Source: Halorussus halophilus (GTDB lineage Archaea > Halobacteriota > Halobacteria > Halobacteriales > Haladaptataceae). From it: a stretch of 64,000 bases of DNA. How positions within the stretch are numbered: position 1 is the first letter of the stretch; every line of letters starts with the position of its first letter. Shown in pieces: positions 1 through 8,776 of this stretch. Where the stretch lies: assembly GCF_008831545.1 (NCBI RefSeq), contig NZ_CP044523.1:496001-560000 (forward strand), written 5' to 3'. The notes under the pieces were generated by a model. That model did not search any database. It worked only from the letters and a program-made list of their open reading frames with translations, and was not told where the DNA came from. Both the position numbers and the translations under genes were made by a program.

Positions 1-786
1 GTGCAGGCGCTCTTCGACCGTCTCGCGCGGAATCGTCACGTCCGCCGTGACGCTCCGGCCGCGGCCCTCGACGGCGTTGATTGCGGCCGGTTTCTTGTCC
101 GTGCAGAGATTGCCCGACAGGGCGACCAGCGAGGCGGGCGTCTCTTCCTCGACCAACTCCGACGCTTCCCGAGTCGCGATGGTCACCATGTTCATCCCCA
201 TCGCGTCCTTGGGGTCGTAGACGAACCGCAGGAAGACGGAGTCGCCGACGACGTAGGTGTCCACGTCCAGCAGTTCGCCGTGGCTGGTCGTCGATTCGGC
301 GGCTTCCCGCAGCGCATCGCGGTTGTCCCGCACCCACGAGACGACCTCCTGCGCCTCGGCGATGCCCGACACCCGGAAGACGGGCGCGCGGGTCATTCCG
401 GTCTTCGTAACGCGGGCGTCAGCGCCGCCGGACGAGGCGATGACCGAACAGCCACGATTCACGCTCGCCAGTAGCGCGCCTTCGGTGGTCGCCAGCGGGA
501 GATAGAACTGTCCGTCCGCGGCCCCGCCAGCGACCTCGACGGGTCCGGCGATGCCCATCGGAATCTGGGCCGCGCCGACCATGTTCTCGATGGCCGATTC
601 GGTGGCCTGTTGTGCGTCGAGTGCGTACTCGCCGACCGTTTCGAGGTCGGCGTCGGTATCAGCCGCGATTAGCTGGCGACGGGCCGCGACCGCCGTCTCG
701 GCGTCGGCGTGGTCCTCCAGTTCGTGCAGTCGAAGCTCTCCCTCGCGCACCTTCTCGACGAGGTTGGAGACACTGGAATCGCTCAT
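1..786 (-). CDS. hmgA: HMG-CoA reductase (3' part beyond the window edge)
   Basis: Reduces HMG-CoA to mevalonate with NADPH, the committed step to archaeal isoprenoid lipids. The minus strand is open from an ATG at 784-786 to base 1 (262 codons), so the C-terminal part is missing. Family motifs are in order: ENMVGAAQIPMGIAGP, TTEGALLASVNRG, TKTGMTRAP, DAMGMNM and LCTDKKPAAINAVEGRGR, the last carrying the catalytic Lys. Frame and motifs leave little doubt. The IPP isomerase at 57.4 kb acts later in the same pathway. Confidence 0.95.
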   Translation of the reverse strand, partial: MSDSSVSNLVEKVREGELRLHELEDHADAETAVAARRQLIAADTDADLETVGEYALDAQQATESAIENMVGAAQIPMGIAGPVEVAGGAADGQFYLPLATTEGALLASVNRGCSVIASSGGADARVTKTGMTRAPVFRVSGIAEAQEVVSWVRDNRDALREAAESTTSHGELLDVDTYVVGDSVFLRFVYDPKDAMGMNMVTIATREASELVEEETPASLVALSGNLCTDKKPAAINAVEGRGRSVTADVTIPRETVEERLH

Positions 787-1134
787 ATCTGGAAGATTGA
801 GTAGGCGGCCCCTAACAGTTCTCATTCGAACTTCGGGACCACTTTCACTTTCACTCCGCCCATGGCTGACGTTTATCTCCCATCCGCGTGTACGGTAAAT
901 TGTCTTCGAGAACGCCGAGGTGCCCAGCACACCTCGGTTTGCGCGACGCGTGGGTTCTCCACGTTAGACGCGTGGGTCTCCCACGCTCGATTCCGTGTCC
1001 ACGGATTCGCGCACTCGGAGACACTTCGCGGGACAACTTAGTTCCTGCTCCGCGGAGGTCGGCCGTGCGGCATGCCTGCCATCTGCCATCCCTGCCGCCG
1101 CGCGGCCGCCGGCTTTCGGCGTGATTCTCCTTGC
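787..1134. other. Intergenic stretch with small perfect hairpins
   Basis: No credible gene. It holds two perfect inverted repeats: CCGAGGTG/CACCTCGG (915-922 and 930-937, 7-nt loop) and GCGTGGG/CCCACGC (970-976 and 980-986, 3-nt loop). The style matches the hairpin modules beside the dispersed repeat elements elsewhere in the window, but the conserved core of that family is not seen here. Short open frames on both strands are low-complexity. Confidence 0.5.
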
Positions 1135-1665
1135 TCACAGCAACCGGTAGCGTCCGCGACTCTCGCTGACCTCGCCGCGCCGCGTCAACTTGTCGAGTGC
1201 TTTCCTGACGTACTCAGCAGAGACACCTTGCTCGTCTGCGTAGGCAATTACGTCCGCTTCGGTCGGTTGATCGAGTTCGCGGAGCGCCGCAAGCACCGTC
1301 TCTTTGCGGTTGCTCGCGCCGCTCGCTGCCCGGCCGCTCTCGGCGCGCTCTCCGGCCGCCGCGACTTCCTCGTCGTCGAGGCCAGAGGCTTGCAGAAATT
1401 CTGCCTCTCCCATCCCGGCGTCGTCTATCTGGTCCTCCATCTCGGCGAACGAATCCATCTCGGCGAACGTCTCGCCCTCGCCCTGCCGGTTGGCCAGCAT
1501 CGACGAGCGGACCTCACGGGCGTGGTCCTCGTCGTCGGTCTCCACGAACTTCTTCAACTTCTCGTACTTGTGGCGCTTGCCACAGCGCGGGCACTCCGTG
1601 GTGTCGGGCCGCCCCTTCAGAATCTTGAGCGCGCTGCACTCGCTACACCCGACGACGGCGTACAT
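1135..1665 (-). CDS. Zinc-ribbon / winged-helix protein (DUF5817-like)
   Basis: A 176-residue protein. The N-terminus carries a zinc ribbon (CSEC near residue 8 and CPRC near residue 26). The middle (about 45-115) is acidic and probably flexible. The last 60 residues, starting NRKETVLAALRELDQPTEA, look like a winged helix ending in RRGEVSESRGRYRLL. This layout matches a conserved haloarchaeal family (recalled as DUF5817) presumed to bind DNA or RNA. Its target is unknown. It stands alone between two intergenic stretches. Confidence 0.75.
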   Translation of the reverse strand: MYAVVGCSECSALKILKGRPDTTECPRCGKRHKYEKLKKFVETDDEDHAREVRSSMLANRQGEGETFAEMDSFAEMEDQIDDAGMGEAEFLQASGLDDEEVAAAGERAESGRAASGASNRKETVLAALRELDQPTEADVIAYADEQGVSAEYVRKALDKLTRRGEVSESRGRYRLL

Positions 1666-2238
1666 GTGTGGGGGTGGGTCCTCTTCGTACCTGAATGTTC
1701 GGACCTACACATCGTAATTGGATTGGTCGGACAACTCGCTCTTGTCGGCCAAACTGTCGGCGCGCGCTGGCGCGACCACGGGGGTCGCGCCGAACCCGTG
1801 CGAGGTCTGCACGAACGGAAGTGAATGCAGGCTCGGAAGACGAGTGGTGCGAAGTCTTCCGGTGGATGAGTAACGGAACGCGGGAGACGCGACCCAAATG
1901 GTCGTCTCCCGAACCTGAGTAACGCAATCGGTTGGGGAGGGTGTGGCCCTCGCGGTGCGGTCTCTCATCGGCTTCGGGAGTAGCGAGCCTCACTGCGTTC
2001 GTCAGTGCGATGTGACAGTTGAAACAACCGATAATTCTTTCTCGAAAGTCCCCGGTCGCTCGCGGTTGCTGTGCAGGATATTCTGGCCTTTCCGCACCGT
2101 CCGGCCAGAATAGGGCCTGCACAGGCGACTACATAAACGCGCCCGACCGCCCCCTTTCAGTCCCACCCTGTGGTGTGGTTCACCGAGCGTTATTGGCGGT
2201 TGGTAAGTCAGCCCTTCGCTTTTCGACCACTCTACGCA
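1666..2238. other. 573-bp intergenic region holding repeat copy R1
   Basis: No coding frame is convincing: the minus-strand frame 1643-2122 overlaps the zinc-ribbon gene start and is Arg/Pro-rich. Most of the stretch is a copy of the dispersed element, listed separately, with a hairpin GGGAGAC..GACC/GGTCGTCTCCC at 1882-1894 and 1900-1910. Confidence 0.6.
1882..2166 (-). repeat. Dispersed intergenic repeat, copy R1 (minus orientation)
   Basis: Read on the minus strand the modules run: A, GTGGGACTGAAAGGGG (2151-2166); B, GGGGACTTTCGAGAAAG-like (about 2038-2066); C, GCTCGCTACTCCCGAAGCC plus GATGAGAGACCGCACCGCG (about 1950-1988); D, GGCCACACCCTCCCCAACC (about 1929-1948); then a hairpin module (1882-1910). 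The order and spacing match copies R4 and R5 at 48.7 and 57.0 kb. Confidence 0.7.
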
Positions 2239-2652
2239 CTACTCCACTTCTTCTTCCGGCGCGACCACTTCTACTTTCATCCGCTCGGGGTCCTCGAAGT
2301 ACAGCGCATAGTAGTCCTCACCACCAGCATGCGGATGCTCGTCTTCGTAAAGAATCGTCCGACCCCGCTCACGCAACTTCTCGGTCAACTCGTCCACGTG
2401 TGTCCGTGACTCCGCATGAAAAGCCAGATGGTTCAGGCCCGGATGCCGACGATGGTACTCCTCGTTTTCGTACTTCTCGGGCGCACGCACGAGAACCAGA
2501 TACGTGGGGCCGCACTTCCACGAGCGCCCGTCGTCCCAGTCCTGATACACCTCGTAGCCGAGTTCGCCGAGGAACCACTCCCAGAAGGTCATCGACTCCT
2601 CGAAGTCCGAGGCGTACAACTCGACGTGGTGCAGGAGGCCAGTTTCGTCCAT
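2239..2652 (-). CDS. VOC (glyoxalase/dioxygenase superfamily) protein
   Basis: A 137-residue single-domain vicinal-oxygen-chelate protein. LLHHVELYASDFEESMTFW at the N-terminus and HPGLNHLAFHAES mid-protein are typical of the paired beta-alpha-beta-beta-beta units, with candidate metal ligands in HHVEL, LNHLAF and the distal KVEVVAPE strand. Substrate is unknown. The ATG at 2650-2652 was chosen because the longer frame adds 28 Cys/Arg-rich residues unlike the family. It is divergent from the cupin gene at 2721, with 68 bp between them. Confidence 0.85.
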   Translation of the reverse strand: MDETGLLHHVELYASDFEESMTFWEWFLGELGYEVYQDWDDGRSWKCGPTYLVLVRAPEKYENEEYHRRHPGLNHLAFHAESRTHVDELTEKLRERGRTILYEDEHPHAGGEDYYALYFEDPERMKVEVVAPEEEVE

Positions 2653-2720
2653 ACTACTCCTCCAGAAGCACGCGTGAAAAACACACCCACATTTAGGTCG
2701 CCTGCCCGCATTGCTCCGGC

Positions 2721-3059
2721 ATGGAACGCGTTCCAACAGAAGCGGTCGAATCCACGGAAGCAGTCGAGGGCGTCCACCTCTCGATGCTGGCAGGCGGCGA
2801 ACAGATGAACGTCCAGCACTTCTTCATCGAACCCGGCGCGACGGTGCCGGAACACAGCCACCACCACGAGCAGGCGGGCCTCATCACGCAGGGCACCTTG
2901 ACGTTCCTCGTCGATGGCGAGGAAATCGACGTTGGTGAAGGCGACTCCTACTCGATTCCGGGCGACGAACCACACGCCGCGGAGAATCGCGGCGACGTGC
3001 CGGTGAAAGGCGTGGACATCTTCAGTCCGCCGCGAGAGAACCCGGACTGGCAGGAGTAG
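2721..3059 (+). CDS. Small cupin-domain protein
   Basis: A 112-residue single cupin. Cupin motif 1 is PGATVPEHSHHHEQAGLITQ, with the metal-binding His cluster and Glu, and motif 2 is PGDEPHAAENRGD, giving the usual metal-site His. Such small cupins bind a divalent metal and act as sugar or dioxygenase-type enzymes or as sensors. Nothing here fixes the reaction. It is transcribed divergently from the VOC gene; the pairing of two small metal-dependent folds may be functional but is not proof of it. Confidence 0.85.
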   Translation: MERVPTEAVESTEAVEGVHLSMLAGGEQMNVQHFFIEPGATVPEHSHHHEQAGLITQGTLTFLVDGEEIDVGEGDSYSIPGDEPHAAENRGDVPVKGVDIFSPPRENPDWQE

Positions 3060-3072
3060 TCGAGTCCCGGAA

Positions 3073-3957
3073 TTACGTTTCGAGCAGGTCCGCGACGACT
3101 TCACCTTCCAATCCGCGGAGGTCTTTCGGCTCCCCGTCTTCGACCTCCGGCCGGAAGTCGGCGGGGTCGGCGTCAGTCTCGCCCTCTCGTAGATACTCGA
3201 ACAGCGCGTCGGTACGCTCCGAGAGCGACTCGCGGTCCTCTTCGACGCTGTCGAGCAGGTCGTCGGCGTCTACTTCATAGTCTGTTTCGCTCGCGTACCC
3301 CGCGAGAATCACGCCCGCCCCGAGGACGAGCGCGTACACGTCCGCGTGCGTGTGAACCACGTCGCGTCGCTGCCACGTCGCTTCCAGCAGGTCGAGACCC
3401 ATCTCCTCGTCGCCGGTCGTCAGCTTCTGGAGCGCGAAGCCGTAGAGACGACTGGCGCTATCCTGTGTGTGAATCTGGTCGGCGTACTGAGAGACGAGTT
3501 CGTCGCGCTTCTCTTCGCTGATTTCGTCTGGTTCCGCTCGACCGAGCGCCATCAGGGCGTTGCCCCACCACTCTTGCAGGGCGTCGTCGTCGCCCTGCCG
3601 TTCGGCGATGGAGATGATCTCTTCCATCACTGCGAGCGCCGCCGGAGCGTTCGCATCCCGCGCGTGGAGGTCGGCGAGTCGTTGGAGGTGCTTGCGCGCT
3701 CGTCCGAGTTCGCCGTTCTCGCGGGCGGTGACGACAAGTCGCTCGCCGAGCGCGATGGACGCCTCTCTGTCGCCGAGTGTTCCCCGGAGCGACAGCGCTC
3801 GGTCGTAGTAGTCGGCGGCGGTTCCGAACTTGCCGCGCGCCGCTGCACGGTCGGCGCGCTTCTCGCAGTAGTACGCCTCCAGTTGCTGCTTTCGCTCGCG
3901 GAACTCGTCGCGGTACGCGTCGAACCGCTGACTTTCGTTCGTATTTGCTACTACCAT
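3073..3957 (-). CDS. TPR-like helical repeat protein
   Basis: A soluble, strongly acidic 294-residue protein built of helical hairpins: ARGKFGTAADYYDRALSLRG, ASIALGERLVVTARENGEL and RARKHLQRLADLHARD resemble successive tetratricopeptide-like units, so a protein-protein scaffold role is inferred. There is no signal peptide or catalytic motif. The C-terminal 60 residues are Asp/Glu-rich. Its minus-strand end lies 14 bp from the cupin gene end (convergent). Confidence 0.6.
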   Translation of the reverse strand: MVVANTNESQRFDAYRDEFRERKQQLEAYYCEKRADRAAARGKFGTAADYYDRALSLRGTLGDREASIALGERLVVTARENGELGRARKHLQRLADLHARDANAPAALAVMEEIISIAERQGDDDALQEWWGNALMALGRAEPDEISEEKRDELVSQYADQIHTQDSASRLYGFALQKLTTGDEEMGLDLLEATWQRRDVVHTHADVYALVLGAGVILAGYASETDYEVDADDLLDSVEEDRESLSERTDALFEYLREGETDADPADFRPEVEDGEPKDLRGLEGEVVADLLET

Positions 3958-4037
3958 GGGCTATAGTCGCACTCGAGATTTTATAAATTTCTCTATCGAG
4001 GAAATTAAGTGTTGGTGAGGATGTCTGAGTCACTCCC

Positions 4038-4928
4038 TCAGTGATGTGCGTCTTTCCACTCGCCGAGTCCGGCAGGGTCTAAGTGGACGTGTACGTCGGA
4101 AACCGGTTCGATTTCCCGAACCCGTTCGCGGAGTTCGGTCTCGATTTGGTGCGCCTGTGCGACCGTGTAGTCGGCGTCGATTTCGGCGTGAAACTCGACT
4201 TCGATGACGTGCCCGGAGTAGTAGGCGACGAAATCGTGCGTGCCGTGGACGCTCGAATGCGAACGTATCGCTTCCTTGATTCTCTCCTGTTCGTCCTCTG
4301 GTGGTGCGCTGTCTGCGAGGTATCGTACGTTCTCCCGGGAAATCTCCACGCCCTGGTGGACGACGAGTAGACTCACGATTCCGCCCGCAATCGGGTCGAG
4401 GACAGGGTAGCCGAGTGCCATCCCCGCGACGCCGACGAACGCCGCGAGCGTGGTGTAGATGTCGTTCAGACTGTCGGCCGCAAGTGCCCGGAGACCCGGA
4501 GAGTCGAGGTCACGGTTCACGAGTTTCGTGTACCAGTAACAGCCGTACCGGTTCGCCAGCGCGAACAGCAGTCCGACGACGAGCAATGCGTTGTACTCCG
4601 CCGTCGGACCTTTGACCAGTGACGTGCCAGCGTCGTAGAGGAGTTTCAGACCGAGCAACACGAGGACGCCGCCGACGAACAACGCGCTTAGGGGTTCGAA
4701 TCGGTCGTGGCCGTGGGGATGCGACTCGTCGGGGTCGTCGTAGACGAACCGGCCCCAGACGAGGACGACCGCACTCGCCAAGAGGTCGGCGACGGAGTGA
4801 GCGGCGTCAGCAGTGAGTGCGAGACTCCCGGAGACGACGCCGAGAGTGCCTTCGACGACGATTTTCGAGACGTTCGAGAGAACGTTCACCCACGACACCT
4901 TGAGGAACGACGCTCGCTGGTCAGACAT
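4038..4928 (-). CDS. Cation diffusion facilitator (HD-DD type)
   Basis: A 296-residue CDF transporter that exports a divalent metal in exchange for protons. About six membrane helices are followed by a C-terminal ferredoxin-like metal-sensing domain (about 205-290, ending EPVSDVHVHLDPAGLGEW). Transmembrane site A is H-S-V-A-D in helix 2 and D-S-L-N-D in helix 5, and the loop HPHGHDRFEPL is the usual cytosolic signature. It is paralogous to the CDF at 19184, which has Asn instead of His in helix 2, so their metals may differ. Confidence 0.9.
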   Translation of the reverse strand: MSDQRASFLKVSWVNVLSNVSKIVVEGTLGVVSGSLALTADAAHSVADLLASAVVLVWGRFVYDDPDESHPHGHDRFEPLSALFVGGVLVLLGLKLLYDAGTSLVKGPTAEYNALLVVGLLFALANRYGCYWYTKLVNRDLDSPGLRALAADSLNDIYTTLAAFVGVAGMALGYPVLDPIAGGIVSLLVVHQGVEISRENVRYLADSAPPEDEQERIKEAIRSHSSVHGTHDFVAYYSGHVIEVEFHAEIDADYTVAQAHQIETELRERVREIEPVSDVHVHLDPAGLGEWKDAHH

Positions 4929-5108
4929 CTCTCAATGTCGAACAGCTATTCACACATAAGAGGTGTCATTAGGCGCATAAAATGGAGTTTTTGATTGAAT
5001 CTAATTCTCGGTTCTGAGTCGAGGGGGAGACGGTGGAGTCGGACACGTCTCGCTCGCGTGGCAATAAAAGCGAAGATTCGGCAGTGAAAGAGCGCACGAA
5101 AAGCTCGC

Positions 5109-6368
<1,260 letters not shown>

Positions 6369-6393
6369 AGACGTGTGAAGGTGCGGGAGAGAG

Positions 6394-6401
6394 GGATAAA
6401 A
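6394..6401 (-). promoter_or_regulatory. TATA-like box of icd
   Basis: On the minus strand the sequence TTTTATCC lies 26-33 nt before the icd ATG. This is the spacing expected for an archaeal TATA box driving a transcript with almost no leader. Confidence 0.55.
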
Positions 6402-6475
6402 GGCCTGCCGTTTGCCTCCGTGTGTGCGATAAACTCCCTTAGAGTCCTAGATTGTCAACGGGCAACACGCTTACA

Positions 6476-6575
6476 GGTCGCCGCGACTGAACTGCGCGTC
6501 GTCGTCTGAAATATCACGTTTCTAACCCACTCAGGCCGTACAAAACTTGTTTTGGCGGTTAGAGGCTCAACAATT
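6476..6575 (-). pseudogene. Relic 5' end of a third propeller-protein gene
   Basis: On the minus strand this 100-bp segment resembles the promoter and first codons of the two propeller genes at 8598 and 10249. It shares CTCTAACCGCCAAAA (near 6550-6567), then GTTAGAA, and then a degraded start: the paralogues have ATGTCCGACGACGAAGGCAT followed by GCAGTTCAGTCGCCG, while here ATATTTCAGACGACGACGC is followed by GCAGTTCAGTCGCGG. The start codon is destroyed and the homology stops after about 12 codons, so this is a truncated copy, not a gene. Confidence 0.7.
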
Positions 6576-6602
6576 CCGGAACACCGGCCCTGAGTGGACA
6601 TA

Positions 6603-7121
6603 TCAGACCTCGTGAACCGTCACGTCAAGTTCGCCGTCCGCGACGTCCGCGGTCAACATCGTCGCTGATTCTGCGGGGTCGGCACCCGTCACGCTCCCCG
6701 GATTCAGCAGTCGAATCCCGTCGTAAACTCGGTCTACGAGTTCGTGGCTGTGGCCGCCGATACCGACCACCGGTTCCTCGCCGTTCTCTCGGGCAGTCCC
6801 CGAGATGCTTTCATTCCAATCTTCGCGCGTGCGAACGAGTTCGTCCGTCTCGTGAACCACGTCCCCATGCGTGACGACGAGGGTCACGTCTTCGACTTCG
6901 ACCGAGGCGACCGTCGGCAGGCCGAAGTCTTCGGGGTCCATGTTCCCGTGGACGGCAGTCAGTTCAGTGGCGAGTTCTCGCACCTCCGCCAGCGTCTCTT
7001 CGGTCGTGAAGTCGCCAGCGTGGACGACGTGGTCGGCCTCCCGAATCAGGTCGGGGAACTCCTCGGGAATCTCGTCTTCTCTGTCGGGGACGTGAGTGTC
7101 GGAAATGATTGCGACAGTCAC
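6603..7121 (-). CDS. Metallophosphoesterase (YfcE/MJ0936-like)
   Basis: A 172-residue calcineurin-like phosphodiesterase. The metal-site motifs are in order: ISDTHVPDR (D-x-H), VVHAGDFT (GD), AVHGNMD (GNxD), VVTHGDVV and GGHSHE (GHxH). Family members hydrolyse phosphodiester or phosphomonoester bonds with two divalent metals; the natural substrate is unknown. The start is a GTG at 7119-7121 giving VAIISDTH directly, as in homologues. It separates a relic propeller fragment from the two intact propeller genes. Confidence 0.9.
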   Translation of the reverse strand: MTVAIISDTHVPDREDEIPEEFPDLIREADHVVHAGDFTTEETLAEVRELATELTAVHGNMDPEDFGLPTVASVEVEDVTLVVTHGDVVHETDELVRTREDWNESISGTARENGEEPVVGIGGHSHELVDRVYDGIRLLNPGSVTGADPAESATMLTADVADGELDVTVHEV

Positions 7122-7209
7122 ACGGCAGAGTTGTCACGTACCCGATTAAAATATTGGGGTGAGAAACCGTGCCGGACTGCAAAAAGTGAATGGGGTGACC
7201 CGACAGTAC

Positions 7210-8598
7210 TCAGCAGTCCGACCCCGAGTCTTCGTCGCCGTCAGAGTCACCGCCTCCGTCGTCTCCGGATTCACCGTCTCCGTCGTTGGACGCTTCACGG
7301 AGTGCGACTACTTTCTCATCGACCGTCGTGTATATCGTCCCGTCTACGACGACGAGGTCTGCTTGTATGCCCGAATTACCGTCGTCGCCGTTCGTACTCG
7401 TGTCCGGAACGTCGCTCGTCCCGAGGTAGTCGCCCGTCTTGGCGTCTCGGTAGTGTATCTCGTCGTAGTCTCTGACCTTCATCTCGCCGTAGTACAGCGT
7501 GTCGCCAGCGACCGCCAGCGACCCGGGAGTCCACGCGAGGTTGCCTTCGTTGGCGATTACGACGGACCACAGCTGTTCGCCAGTCGCCAAGTCGAACGCA
7601 TTCAAATCCCGGTCGTCGCTGATGTACACGATGCCGTCACCGACGGCGAGGAGGTCGATATACCGCGGGTCGTCGTCCGACAACTCGCTGCCTTCCTTGG
7701 ACCACCTGTGTTCGCCTGTTTCGGGAGTGAGACAGTGGACTGCTGCCTCGGTGGTGGCGAGGATTCCAGTCTCGGTCGCCACGACGTGCGACATCACGCC
7801 GAGGTTGGTGCTCCACTCTATCTCGCCCGTCTCGGGCGCGAGTGAGACGACTTTCGAGTTGTCTTCGGTGCCAATGTCAGACGCCGCGGCGTACAGCGTC
7901 CCACCGACGCTGGCAAGCTGCGCTTTATCGTAATATTTGAACTCGTGAGTCCACTGGACGCTTCCATCGGCGCGGGACAGGGCAACGAGGATGGGTTCTT
8001 CGTCGGCCCCTCCGGTCTCCTCGCCGACGGCGACGAGCAACTCGTCAGTGACGACCGGGTAGATGCCGCCTCGTTCCTGCGACCACAGTTTGGTGCCGTC
8101 GCTGGCGTCGTACACTTCCGTGTAGCAGCGCCGAGTGACGTACACGTCGCCGTCGGCCACCACGATTTCGTCCGGTTCGTACCAGCCTTCAGGGTCCTGA
8201 TTCGTCAGTTTCCGCGACCACTGTTCGCTCCCGTCTTCGGCATCGAGGGCCTTCAGATGTTGCTCGCCTGTACTTTCACTTCCCAAGATGGTGTAGACGA
8301 TGCCGTCTGCGACGGCGGGTCCCTCGTTCAGATTCCGAGACGCATCGACCGTCCACGCGTCCGTCAACGTTCCCCGTGGTCCACTCCCATCTTCGTTGTA
8401 GTAGGTTCGCCCGTTGTCGGAGCCCATTTGTGGCCACGCGTTCGTCCCCCAATCGACCGTCGAATCGTCGTCGTAGTCGGCGACTCTCGAATTCGCTCCC
8501 AGTTTGGCGACTGCCGTCGAAGTTCCTGCGAGGCCGAGGGCGGCGGTGCCTGCGAGAACGGAACGACGGTTGAACTGCATGCCTTCGTCGTCGGACAT
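7210..8598 (-). CDS. Tat-exported PQQ-like beta-propeller protein, copy 1
   Basis: A 462-residue secreted protein. The N-terminus MQFNRRSVLAGTAALGLAG is a twin-arginine signal. The body has PQQ/WD-like blades (LKALDAEDGSEQWSRKL, VYDASDGTKLWSQE, VSLAPETGEIEWSTNLG, HCLTPETGEHRWSKEG, NAFDLATGEQLWS). The last 25 residues are Gly/Asp/Ser-rich and end exactly in SDC, a terminal Cys also present in copy 2. Blades of this kind can bind a cofactor or act as scaffolds such as BamB; no dehydrogenase active site is obvious. Tandem duplicate of 8777-10249 with a shared promoter block. Confidence 0.85.
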   Translation of the reverse strand: MSDDEGMQFNRRSVLAGTAALGLAGTSTAVAKLGANSRVADYDDDSTVDWGTNAWPQMGSDNGRTYYNEDGSGPRGTLTDAWTVDASRNLNEGPAVADGIVYTILGSESTGEQHLKALDAEDGSEQWSRKLTNQDPEGWYEPDEIVVADGDVYVTRRCYTEVYDASDGTKLWSQERGGIYPVVTDELLVAVGEETGGADEEPILVALSRADGSVQWTHEFKYYDKAQLASVGGTLYAAASDIGTEDNSKVVSLAPETGEIEWSTNLGVMSHVVATETGILATTEAAVHCLTPETGEHRWSKEGSELSDDDPRYIDLLAVGDGIVYISDDRDLNAFDLATGEQLWSVVIANEGNLAWTPGSLAVAGDTLYYGEMKVRDYDEIHYRDAKTGDYLGTSDVPDTSTNGDDGNSGIQADLVVVDGTIYTTVDEKVVALREASNDGDGESGDDGGGDSDGDEDSGSDC

Positions 8599-8635
8599 GT
8601 TACAGTTCTAACGACCACGATTACAGGTAAACTGA

Positions 8636-8659
8636 TTTTGGCGGTTAGATGCTCTAAAA
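8636..8659 (-). promoter_or_regulatory. Shared upstream motif of the propeller genes (site 1)
   Basis: Minus-strand GAGCATCTAACCGCCAAAA lies about 40-60 nt before the ATG at 8598. The same block with one change lies upstream of 10249 and in the relic at 6550-6573. Because these are duplicates, conservation may reflect recent copying as well as function as a promoter or operator. Confidence 0.5.
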
Positions 8660-8776
8660 AAGTAAACTATCGGTCGGTAGGCAGCGTTCGCAGTCAGTAG
8701 TTACCAGCTATCCGTCACACTACGGTACTCGAATCGGAATGCGAGTTACCGTCGAAAGAGGAAAGGACTCCGACTA

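Noticed and set aside
1643-2122. 159-codon minus frame upstream of the zinc-ribbon gene
   Set aside because: It overlaps the start of that gene, lies in a repeat copy and has Arg/Pro-rich low-complexity translation.
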